Program-made: the position numbers and the translations under genes
Source: Streptomyces sp. D2-8
Lineage (GTDB): Bacteria > Actinomycetota > Actinomycetes > Streptomycetales > Streptomycetaceae
Reading direction: 5' to 3'
Assembly: GCF_023184515.1 (NCBI RefSeq)
Contig: NZ_JAAHBP010000011.1
Location: forward strand, 62,001-126,000
DNA length: 64,000 bases
Notes under the pieces: model-generated
The model's database searches: none
What the model was told of the DNA's origin: nothing
The model's input: only the letters and a program-made list of their open reading frames with translations
In this document: positions 57,342 through 64,000 of the stretch, piece by piece
How the letters are laid out: each line of letters opens with the position of its first letter
How positions within the stretch are numbered: position 1 is the stretch's first letter

Positions 57342-58946
57342 CTAGAGGGGGATGTTGCCGTGCTTCTTCGGAGGCAGGGATTCCCGCTTCGTACGCAGTT
57401 GACGCAGACCCCGTACGACGTGCCGGCGGGTCTCGGACGGCATGATCACGGCGTCGATGTAGCCGCGCTCGGCCGCGACGTAGGGGTTGAGGAGGGCGTC
57501 CTCGTACTCCTGGATCAGCCGCGCCCGGACCGCTTCCAGGTCCTCCCCGGCCGCCTCGGCCTCGGCGATGGTGCGGCGGTGCAGGATGTTGACCGCGCCC
57601 TGGGCGCCCATGACGGCGATCTGGGCGGTCGGCCAGGCGAGGTTGAGATCGGCGCCCAGGTGCTTGGAGCCCATGACGTCGTAGGCGCCGCCGAAGGCCT
57701 TGCGGGTGATGATCGTGATGAGCGGGACGGTCGCCTCGGCGTAGGCGTAGATCAGCTTGGCACCGCGGCGGATGATGCCGTCGTGCTCCTGGTCGACGCC
57801 GGGCAGGAAGCCGGGGACGTCGACGAACGTGATGACCGGGACGTTGAAGGCGTCGCAGGTCCGCACGAAGCGGGCGGCCTTCTCGCTGGCCTTGATGTCC
57901 AGGCAGCCGGCGAACTGCATCGGCTGGTTGGCGACGATGCCGACGGGGTGGCCCTCGACCCGGCCGAAGCCGGTGACGATGTTCGGCGCGTACAGCGGCT
58001 GCGTCTCGAAGAACTCGGCGTCGTCCAGGACGTGCTCGATCACCGCGTGCATGTCGTACGGCTGGTTCGCGCTGTCCGGGACGATCACGTCCAGCTCGCG
58101 GTCCTCGTCGCCGACCTCGAGGTCGGCCTCCTCGGGGAAGGCCGGTGCCTCGGAGAGGTTGTTGGACGGCAGGTACGACAGCAGCTGCTTGATGTACTCG
58201 ATGGCGTCCTTCTCGTCGCCCGCCATGTGGTGGGCGACTCCGGAGGTCGCGTTGTGGGTCCTGGCGCCGCCCAGCTCCTCGAAGCCGACGTCCTCGCCGG
58301 TGACGGTCTTGATGACGTCGGGGCCGGTGATGAACATGTGCGACGTCTGGTCGACCATGACCGTGAAGTCGGTGATGGCCGGGGAGTAGACCGCGCCACC
58401 CGCGCACGGCCCGACGACCAGGCTGATCTGCGGGATCACTCCGGAGGCGTGGGTGTTGCGGCGGAAGATCTCGCCGTACGCGCCCAGCGAGGCCACACCC
58501 TCCTGGATGCGGGCGCCACCGGAGTCGTTGATCCCGATGACCGGGCAGCCGGTCTTCAGGGCGAAGTCCATGACCTTGACGATCTTCTGGCCGTAGACCT
58601 CGCCGAGGGCACCGCCGAAGACGGTGAAGTCCTGCGAGAACACGGCGACCGGGCGGCCGTCGACGGTGCCGTACCCGGTGACGACCCCGTCGCCGTACGG
58701 GCGGTTCTTGTCGAGGCCGAAGTTGGTGGAGCGGTGCCGGGCGAACTCGTCGAGTTCGACGAAGGAGCCCTCGTCGAGCAGGAGCTCGATCCGCTCACGG
58801 GCCGTCAGCTTGCCCTTGGCGTGCTGCTTCTCGACTGCACGAGCGGAGCCGGCGTGTGTCGCTTCCTCGATGCGTCGCTGCAGATCCGCGAGCTTGCCCG
58901 CGGTCGTATGAATGTCGGGCTGCTGCTGCTCTTCCGGCTCGGACAT
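57342..58946 (-). CDS. pccB: Propionyl-CoA carboxylase beta subunit
   Basis: The 534-residue carboxyltransferase has LTARERIELLLDEGSFVELD, GINDSGGARIQEGVASLGAYGEIF (oxyanion hole), GPCAGGAVYSPAITDF and KAFGGAYDVMGSKHLGADLNLAWP. Asp423 in GAYDVM corresponds to Asp422 of S. coelicolor PccB, which selects propionyl-CoA (Ile in AccB). With AccA2 and the epsilon subunit it makes methylmalonyl-CoA. ATG 58946 lies in the divergent spacer shared with biotin ligase. Confidence 0.96.
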   Translation of the reverse strand: MSEPEEQQQPDIHTTAGKLADLQRRIEEATHAGSARAVEKQHAKGKLTARERIELLLDEGSFVELDEFARHRSTNFGLDKNRPYGDGVVTGYGTVDGRPVAVFSQDFTVFGGALGEVYGQKIVKVMDFALKTGCPVIGINDSGGARIQEGVASLGAYGEIFRRNTHASGVIPQISLVVGPCAGGAVYSPAITDFTVMVDQTSHMFITGPDVIKTVTGEDVGFEELGGARTHNATSGVAHHMAGDEKDAIEYIKQLLSYLPSNNLSEAPAFPEEADLEVGDEDRELDVIVPDSANQPYDMHAVIEHVLDDAEFFETQPLYAPNIVTGFGRVEGHPVGIVANQPMQFAGCLDIKASEKAARFVRTCDAFNVPVITFVDVPGFLPGVDQEHDGIIRRGAKLIYAYAEATVPLITIITRKAFGGAYDVMGSKHLGADLNLAWPTAQIAVMGAQGAVNILHRRTIAEAEAAGEDLEAVRARLIQEYEDALLNPYVAAERGYIDAVIMPSETRRHVVRGLRQLRTKRESLPPKKHGNIPL

Positions 58947-59056
58947 CGGGATACGGCTCCCTGCCTGCTCAAAAGGGGGGACGGTTACTCATCCGTAGAG
59001 TAGTGGGGTGCCTCCGCATCGGCAGTGCGGCGTTTACCACACCTAGGGTGGGTTGC

Positions 59057-59923
59057 ATGACGCCGCACGATGCCTCAGAGCCGAACGGAAGCCGTTGGTC
59101 GGACCTGGACCGTCCGCCCCTCAACGTCACCACCCTGCGCCGGGGTCTGGTGCGGCAGGGAGGGCTGTGGTCGGAGGTGGACGTGGTGCAGCGCACCGGC
59201 TCCACCAACTCCGACCTCGTGGCCCGGGCGGCGAAGGGCGAGGTGGCCGAGGGCGCGGTGCTGGTCGCCGAGGAGCAGACGGCGGGCCGCGGCCGACTCG
59301 ACCGCCAGTGGACGGCGCCGCCCCGCTCCGGCCTCTTCTTCTCCGTACTGCTCGCGCCGAGCGAGGTGCCGGTGGCGCGATGGGGGTGGCTGCCGCTGCT
59401 CACAGGGGTCGCGGTGGCGACGGGGCTGTCCCGGGCGGGGGGCGTCGACACGGCCCTGAAGTGGCCGAACGACGTACTGGTCACGGTGGGGGGAGCGGAA
59501 CGCAAGGCCGGGGGGATCCTGGCCGAGCGGGCCGGCGACGACGGGATCGTCATCGGGGTCGGCATCAACGTCTCGCTGAAGGAGGACGAGCTGCCCGTGC
59601 CCACGGCGGGGTCGCTGGGGCTGGCCGGGGCGGTGAGCACGGACCGGGATCCGCTGCTGCGGGGGATGCTGCGCTCCCTGGAGGAGTGGTACGGGAAGTG
59701 GCGCGAGGCCGAGGGCGACCCGGGCGTGTGCGGGTTGCAGGAGGCATATGCGGCCGGGTGCGCGACGCTCGGGCGGGTGGTGCGGGCGGAGCTGCCGGGA
59801 GACCGGGCCGTGGTCGGGGAAGCGGTGGCTGTGGACGGGGACGGGCGGTTGGTACTGGCGACGGAGGAGGGCGTGCAGGAGCCGGTCGGGGCCGGGGACA
59901 TCGTGCACCTGAGGCCGGCGTGA
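59057..59923 (+). CDS. birA: Biotin-[acetyl-CoA-carboxylase] ligase (BirA, no HTH)
   Basis: The 288-residue protein contains the biotin-binding/ligase core DVVQRTGSTNSDLVARA, EQTAGRGRLDRQW, SGLFFSVLLAP, LKWPNDVLV and GGILAERAGDDGIVIGVGINV and a C-terminal SH3-like domain. The N-terminal DNA-binding domain of E. coli BirA is missing, so it should be a pure ligase. It attaches biotin to AccA2. TAGGGT (59044-59049) lies 7 nt before ATG 59057 (leaderless). It is divergent from the pccB operon. Confidence 0.94.
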   Translation: MTPHDASEPNGSRWSDLDRPPLNVTTLRRGLVRQGGLWSEVDVVQRTGSTNSDLVARAAKGEVAEGAVLVAEEQTAGRGRLDRQWTAPPRSGLFFSVLLAPSEVPVARWGWLPLLTGVAVATGLSRAGGVDTALKWPNDVLVTVGGAERKAGGILAERAGDDGIVIGVGINVSLKEDELPVPTAGSLGLAGAVSTDRDPLLRGMLRSLEEWYGKWREAEGDPGVCGLQEAYAAGCATLGRVVRAELPGDRAVVGEAVAVDGDGRLVLATEEGVQEPVGAGDIVHLRPA

Positions 59924-59965
59924 GCCGGGGCAGGGGCGTCCCGCAACCCGGCGGCTTCGGACTTC

Positions 59966-60003
59966 CCGGCCCGTCCGGCGACTGAGGACGAGGCCGTTCA
60001 GGC
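59966..60003 (+). repeat. Streptomyces dispersed repeat, second family
   Basis: CCGGCCCGTCCGGCGACTGA followed by GGACGAGGCCGTTCAGGC is a typical intergenic block seen behind many Streptomyces genes. It sits 42 bp after birA and probably forms its 3' end region. Confidence 0.55.
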
Positions 60004-60160
60004 GGCAGCCCCCAGGGGGCCTCGCACCAACGCCGAGTACCGAGCCGAACGCCGGGCACCCCACCCCTCGGCCGCACCTCACGGAGTGAGCTGGCGCACA
60101 CCTGCCGTAGAGTTGAGGCCGGTCGATACATGACCGTGACAGATCGGAAGGGCAACACGC

Positions 60161-61267
60161 GTGACCGTCGACGACTCGGGTTCCGGCGAGGACGCGCAGG
60201 GCGCCGACTCCGGCGAGGATCCGCTCGCCCTGCGCCTCGAAGGGCTCATCCTGGGCGCCGAGCGCCGCTACACCCCGTTTCAGGCGGCCCGCAGCGCCGG
60301 TGTCTCCATGGAACTGGCCTCCCGCTTCTGGCGGGCCATGGGCTTCGCCGACATAGGCCAGGCCAAGGCCCTCACCGAGGCCGATGTCCTCGCCCTGCGG
60401 CGCCTCGCCGGTCTCGTCGAGGCGGGCCTGCTGAGCGAGGCGATGGCCGTACAGGTCGCCCGGTCCACGGGGCAGACCACCGCGCGGCTCGCCGAGTGGC
60501 AGATCGACTCCTTCCTGGAGGGGCTGACCGAGCCGCCCGAGCCGGGTATGACGCGCACCGAGGTGACGTACCCGATCGTCGAACTGCTCCTGCCCGAGCT
60601 GGAGGAGTTCCTGGTCTACGTCTGGCGCCGGCAGCTCGCCGCCTCGGCCGGACGGGTCGTCCAGGCGGCCGACGACGAGGAGATGGTGGACCGGCGCCTC
60701 GCCGTCGGCTTCGCCGACCTGGTCGGATTCACGCGGCTGACCCGCCGCATGGAGGAGGAGGAGCTCGGCGAGCTGGTCGAGGCCTTCGAGACCACGGCCG
60801 CCGACCTGGTGGCCGCCAACGGCGGGCGGCTGATCAAGACCCTCGGCGACGAGGTGCTCTACGCCGCCGACGACGCGGGCACGGCCGCCGAGATCGCCCT
60901 GCGGCTGATCGAGACCATGGCGCACGACGAGACGATGCCCGAGCTGCGCGTCGGCATGGCGTTCGGCACGGTGACCACCCGAATGGGTGATGTGTTCGGT
61001 ACGACCGTGAACCTGGCCTCCCGGCTCACCTCGATAGCTCCGAAGGACGCCGTCCTGGTCGACACCGCCTTCGCCCAGGAGCTGATCCGTACGCAGGACG
61101 CCCCGAGCTCGGAGGCGGAGGCGGCCGAGGAGGCCGCGGCGGCGGAGAAGGAGGGCGAGGAGCCCCCGGTGTACCGGTTCGGGCTCCAGCCGATGTGGCA
61201 GCGGCCGGTGCGTGGCCTGGGCGTCGTGGAGCCGTGGCTGCTCACCCGGCGGGACGGGGCGCCGTAG
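60161..61267 (+). CDS. cya: Class III adenylate cyclase
   Basis: The 368-residue protein has an N-terminal HTH-like helical regulatory region (TPFQAARSAGVSMELASRFWRAMGFADIGQAKALTEADVLALRRL) and a C-terminal class III cyclase domain: VGFADLVGFTRLTRRM (metal Asp), NGGRLIKTLGDEVLYAADD (metal Asp, base Lys), RVGMAFGTVTTRMGDVFGTTVNLASRLTSIA. It makes cAMP, which in Streptomyces acts through Crp in germination and development. GTG 60161 has GGAAGG 10 nt upstream. It matches the single cya gene known in Streptomyces genomes. Confidence 0.93.
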   Translation: MTVDDSGSGEDAQGADSGEDPLALRLEGLILGAERRYTPFQAARSAGVSMELASRFWRAMGFADIGQAKALTEADVLALRRLAGLVEAGLLSEAMAVQVARSTGQTTARLAEWQIDSFLEGLTEPPEPGMTRTEVTYPIVELLLPELEEFLVYVWRRQLAASAGRVVQAADDEEMVDRRLAVGFADLVGFTRLTRRMEEEELGELVEAFETTAADLVAANGGRLIKTLGDEVLYAADDAGTAAEIALRLIETMAHDETMPELRVGMAFGTVTTRMGDVFGTTVNLASRLTSIAPKDAVLVDTAFAQELIRTQDAPSSEAEAAEEAAAAEKEGEEPPVYRFGLQPMWQRPVRGLGVVEPWLLTRRDGAP

Positions 61268-61314
61268 CCGGTCGTCCGCGGGACGGGGTGCCGTGGCCGG
61301 GCGCCGGTGGGGGG

Positions 61315-61995
61315 TCAGCGGCGGCCTGTCGGCGAGTCCACGCACAGGCCGATGACCGGTACGCACAGGCCCGGGTCGAGCGGCTTCTCCGGCTTCTCGG
61401 GCGTGGGCGCCGGGGCCGGTGCGGTCCGGCTCCGTGGTGCGGGTGAGGCCGGGGCCGGGCGCGGGGCGTCGCCGCCCGAGGCCGCCGGCGCCGGGGCCGG
61501 GGCGGGCTTGTTCGGGGTGTCGGGGATGGTCGTGGGCGCGGCGTCGGCGGCCGTGGAGGTCATCGGGGTGCCGGTCCGGGTGGACGGGGACGGCCGCGCG
61601 CCCTTGGTGACCGGCGACGGGGTCAGGCCGCCCAGGGCCGTGGGCGACGAGGGGCTCACGTCCGGGGCCGCCGGGAAGGTCGGGGCGGGGTCGGTGGCGT
61701 CGTCCGCGGCGGTGGTGACCGGGTCCGGGCGGGGCTCGGCCTCCACGGTGCCGGTGTCGGTGCCCGGGCCGGAGGTCAGGCGCAGGAGGCTCAGGGCGCC
61801 CGCGGCGAGGACGAGGCCGCCGGCGGCGAGCAGGACCTTGCGGGGGCGGGGCTTGCGGTGGCGGCCCCGGACACGGGGGGCGAAGAGGCCGGTTTCGGCC
61901 GGGGCCGGCTCGCGGGGCGCGGGCGGCTCCCGCCGGCGGGGCGCCGTGGCGGTCCCGGTGTCCCGTTGCGGTCTCGCCGTCGTGTTCGTCGTCAT
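61315..61995 (-). CDS. Pro/Thr/Ala-rich membrane-anchored protein
   Basis: The 226-residue protein has a basic cytoplasmic head (APRVRGRHRKPRPRK), one helix at about 53-71 (VLLAAGGLVLAAGALSLL) and a long Pro/Ala/Thr-rich extracytoplasmic part, ending in a small block PGLCVPVIGLCVDS with two cysteines that could form a disulfide. ATG 61995 follows GGGAGGGAC; further upstream codons are not supported. No family was recognised. A wall-spanning display role is possible. Confidence 0.65.
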   Translation of the reverse strand: MTTNTTARPQRDTGTATAPRRREPPAPREPAPAETGLFAPRVRGRHRKPRPRKVLLAAGGLVLAAGALSLLRLTSGPGTDTGTVEAEPRPDPVTTAADDATDPAPTFPAAPDVSPSSPTALGGLTPSPVTKGARPSPSTRTGTPMTSTAADAAPTTIPDTPNKPAPAPAPAASGGDAPRPAPASPAPRSRTAPAPAPTPEKPEKPLDPGLCVPVIGLCVDSPTGRR

Positions 61996-62213
61996 CCCGG
62001 TCCCTCCCCGATGCACATGCGCCCCCTGTGCGCCGTGGGGGACGCACGCTATGCGCTCCCATGGGCGGTTGGGCCGGAGTTGGGGGGATGTCACTCGAAC
62101 GGGTGGGCGGGGGGTGGTGGGGGGAACCGGACGCGTCCGGCCTTTCGCGGGTGGGGTGCGGCTGCGATGATCTGAGCGTCGACCTTGTTAACCCGCGTTA
62201 ACCGGAGGGTGTC

Positions 62214-63014
62214 ATGAGTGAGGAACGGTTCGGGGAGTTCGTGCTGGTGCGGCGGCATGAGCAGGGGCATGTCGCGGAGCTCGTCCTCGACCGGCCGAAG
62301 GCCATGAACGCGGTGTCGACTCAGATGGCGCGGTCCATCGCCGGGGCGTGCACCTCACTGGGGGAGGACCGGGACGTACGGGCGGTCGTGCTGACCTCGA
62401 CGCATGAGCGGGCGTTCTGTGTCGGGGCGGATCTGAAGGAGCGGAACTCGTTCAGCGACGCGGATCTGCTGCGGCAGCGGCCGGTGACCCGGGGGGCGTA
62501 CACCGGGGTGCTGGAGCTGCCGGTGCCGACGGTGGCCGCGGTGCACGGGTTCGCCCTCGGGGGCGGGTTCGAGCTGGCGCTGGCCTGTGACGTGATCGTG
62601 GCGGACCGCACCGCGGTGGTGGGGCTGCCGGAGGTGTCGGTCGGGGTGATCCCCGGGGGCGGGGGTACGCAGCTGCTGCCGCGGCGGGTCGGGGCGGCCC
62701 GGGCGGCCGAGCTGATCTTCTCCGCGCGGCGGGTGGAGGCCGCGGAGGCGGGGGAGTTGGGGCTGGTCGACCAGGTGGTGGAGGAGGGCCGGGACCGGGC
62801 GGAGGCCCTGGCGCTGGCGGGGCGGATCGCCGGGAACTCGCCGGTGGGGTTGCGGGCGGCGAAGCGGGCGCTGCGGCTCGGGCAGGGGCTGGATCTGCGG
62901 GCCGGGCTCGAGGTCGAGGACGCGGCGTGGCGGGCCACGGCGTTCTCGGGGGACCGGGCGGAGGGCGTCGCGGCGTTCAACGAGCGGCGCAAGCCGGAGT
63001 GGCCGGGGGAGTAG
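62214..63014 (+). CDS. Enoyl-CoA hydratase/isomerase family protein
   Basis: The 266-residue crotonase has VAELVLDRPKAMNAVSTQMA, HERAFCVGADLKERNSF, VHGFALGGGFELALACDVIVA and VGLPEVSVGVIPGGGGTQLLPR, keeping both glutamates used for hydration (in GGFEL and LPEV). It probably hydrates enoyl-CoA in fatty-acid or branched-chain degradation. CCGGAGG lies 5-8 nt before ATG 62214. The sequence GTTAAC-CCGC-GTTAAC at 62187-62202 just upstream may be an operator. Confidence 0.92.
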   Translation: MSEERFGEFVLVRRHEQGHVAELVLDRPKAMNAVSTQMARSIAGACTSLGEDRDVRAVVLTSTHERAFCVGADLKERNSFSDADLLRQRPVTRGAYTGVLELPVPTVAAVHGFALGGGFELALACDVIVADRTAVVGLPEVSVGVIPGGGGTQLLPRRVGAARAAELIFSARRVEAAEAGELGLVDQVVEEGRDRAEALALAGRIAGNSPVGLRAAKRALRLGQGLDLRAGLEVEDAAWRATAFSGDRAEGVAAFNERRKPEWPGE

Positions 63015-63107
63015 GGGCAGGGGCCGGAGCGTATCCGGGTGATATCAGTCGTCCCCGTTCGCGTCGTAAACAGGTCAGTCTGGCTGGAAACTCCCTAGCC
63101 TGGAGTG

Positions 63108-64000
63108 ATGGGTGAGGACAGACGGCTGGCGGCCGTCGTCGCGTTGGCTCAGGGGATGGCGGCCGCGCAAGGGTCGCGTGAGGCGTGGCGTGCCGCGGCC
63201 GCCGGGGCGTGCCGGGCGCTGGGTGGGAGTTTCGCCGCGCTGTCGGTGTGGGAGCGGGAGCTCGGACGGCTGAGGGTCCTCGTGAACGTCGGCGAGCTGG
63301 CCGAGGGGGAGGAGGAGTTCCCTGAGGACGAGGCCTACCCGGTGCACCAGTTCGCGGAGATCACCGAGTTCCTGCACGAGCAGTGGGCCGGAGGTGGGGA
63401 GCCGGACGCCTGGGTGGAGACCGCCGAGGGGCCCGCCGCCGGGCAGCCCGGGTACTGCCATCAGCGGGTCGCCGCCCTGCGGCGCCGGGGCCGCGGCTGC
63501 TGTGTGGTCGCGCCCATCGTGCTGCACGGGCGGGCCTGGGGCGAGCTGTATGTCGCCCGCCCGGCCGGTGAGGCCGTCTTCGGGCGGGGTGACGCCGACT
63601 TCGCCACCGTCCTGGCCTCGGTCGTGGCCGCCGGCATCGCCCAGACCGAGCGGCTGGAGGAGGCCCGGCGGCTGGCCTTCACCGACTCCCTCACCGGGCT
63701 GGCCAACCGCCGTGCCGTGGACGTACGCCTGGAGCGGGCGATCGAGCGGCACCGCCGGGACGACGCCGTCGTCAGTCTCGTCGTCTGCGATCTGAACGGG
63801 CTCAAGCGGGTCAACGACACCCATGGGCACGCCGCGGGCGACCGGCTCCTGGAGCGGTTCGGGTCGGTGCTGTCGCTGTGCGGGGCCATGCTGCCCGGGG
63901 CGCTGGCCGCGCGGCTCGGCGGGGACGAGTTCTGTCTGCTCGCGGTCGGGCCGCCCGCCGACCAGGTCGTGAAGGCGGCCCATGAACTGTGTCGCAGGGC
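63108..64000 (+). CDS. GAF-GGDEF diguanylate cyclase (3' end outside window)
   Basis: The frame is open from ATG 63108 to the edge (297 residues visible). Residues about 10-175 form a GAF-like sensor (FAALSVWERELGRLRVLVNVGELAEGE, CVVAPIVLHGRAWGELYVARP), then a short helix and a GGDEF domain from about residue 190 (FTDSLTGLANRRAVDVRLERAI, VVCDLNGLKRVNDTHGHAAGD, ARLGGDEFCLLA). The active-site GGDEF is intact and no RxxD inhibitory site is seen. It should make cyclic di-GMP, which controls Streptomyces development. TAGCCT (63096-63101) stands 6 nt before the ATG (leaderless). Possibly CdgE. Confidence 0.88.
   Translation, partial: MGEDRRLAAVVALAQGMAAAQGSREAWRAAAAGACRALGGSFAALSVWERELGRLRVLVNVGELAEGEEEFPEDEAYPVHQFAEITEFLHEQWAGGGEPDAWVETAEGPAAGQPGYCHQRVAALRRRGRGCCVVAPIVLHGRAWGELYVARPAGEAVFGRGDADFATVLASVVAAGIAQTERLEEARRLAFTDSLTGLANRRAVDVRLERAIERHRRDDAVVSLVVCDLNGLKRVNDTHGHAAGDRLLERFGSVLSLCGAMLPGALAARLGGDEFCLLAVGPPADQVVKAAHELCRR

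Noticed and set aside
59075..62062. A 995-residue minus-strand ORF
   Set aside because: It is antisense to biotin ligase and adenylate cyclase and is the Arg/Pro/His-rich product typical of GC-rich shadow frames.
63075..63983. Minus-strand 302-residue ORF at the right edge
   Set aside because: It is the antisense shadow of the GAF-GGDEF gene, which has intact motifs on the plus strand.
1..64000. tRNA, rRNA, prophage or integrative element
   Set aside because: No cloverleaf sequence, integrase, transposase or att-like duplication was recognised on either strand.

Overview
The window is chromosomal DNA of a high-GC actinomycete, almost certainly a Streptomyces close to the S. coelicolor group. 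The evidence is the very high GC with G/C-biased third codon positions, the AfsQ1-AfsQ2-SigQ antibiotic-control locus, actinobacterial acyl-CoA carboxylase subunits including a short epsilon subunit, BMP-type nucleoside lipoproteins and several Streptomyces dispersed intergenic repeats. No rRNA, tRNA, CRISPR array, insertion sequence or phage module was recognised. Both window edges cut genes: an ECF sigma factor on the left and a GGDEF protein on the right.

Layout. 0-5 kb: end of an ECF sigma factor coupled to a one-helix membrane protein, an L,D-transpeptidase lipoprotein, a methylmalonyl-CoA mutase-type large subunit without a B12 domain, a LysE exporter and a decayed gene fragment. 5.2-15 kb: a cell-surface nonulosonic-acid (Kdn/sialic-acid-like) cluster. 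It holds a methyltransferase, a membrane O-acyltransferase, a polysialyltransferase-like protein and a GT2 on the minus strand. Divergent from these are a putative glycosyltransferase, a cytidylyltransferase fused to a HAD phosphatase, a NeuB-type synthase lacking the SAF domain, and another sialyltransferase-like protein. 15-26 kb: a methyltransferase, an M20 amidohydrolase, then a nucleoside-uptake and catabolism operon (two BMP lipoproteins, ABC ATPase, two permeases, cytidine deaminase, thymidine phosphorylase). 26-36 kb: an AEC transporter pseudogene, a STAS protein overlapping a SnoaL-tailed sigma factor, a second DnaN-like clamp, an MFS/LysR pair, an alpha/beta-hydrolase-fold protein without its serine, adenosine deaminase and small envelope proteins. 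35-39 kb: lipoprotein-afsQ2-afsQ1 divergent from sigQ. 40-50 kb: a Tat-exported hydrolase, a uridine-kinase-like protein, a frameshifted secreted protein, two aldehyde dehydrogenases with deoC, a PH-domain protein, a hexose/pentose phosphomutase and purine nucleoside phosphorylase. 50-64 kb: a GGCT-like protein, an LpdA-like flavoprotein, a DeoR regulator, acyl-CoA carboxylase alpha, epsilon and beta subunits with biotin ligase and Maf, adenylate cyclase, an enoyl-CoA hydratase and a diguanylate cyclase.

How it works together. Six copies of a 14-bp palindrome (consensus TCTACGCGCGTAGA) lie in front of bmp1, bmp2, the ABC ATPase, adenosine deaminase, deoC and purine nucleoside phosphorylase. 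I saw none elsewhere in the window. This suggests one undescribed or poorly described regulon across 33 kb that joins nucleoside import, deamination, phosphorolysis, phosphopentomutation, DeoC cleavage and probably acetaldehyde oxidation by the co-operonic aldehyde dehydrogenase. The second candidate system is the Kdn-type glycopolymer cluster. Its gene content (synthase plus phosphatase plus cytidylyltransferase, no NeuC epimerase) points to a 9-phosphate route starting from mannose-6-phosphate. A third theme is promoter layout: about twenty genes have a TANNNT-like -10 box ending 6-8 nt before the start codon, which predicts leaderless mRNAs and fixes many starts.
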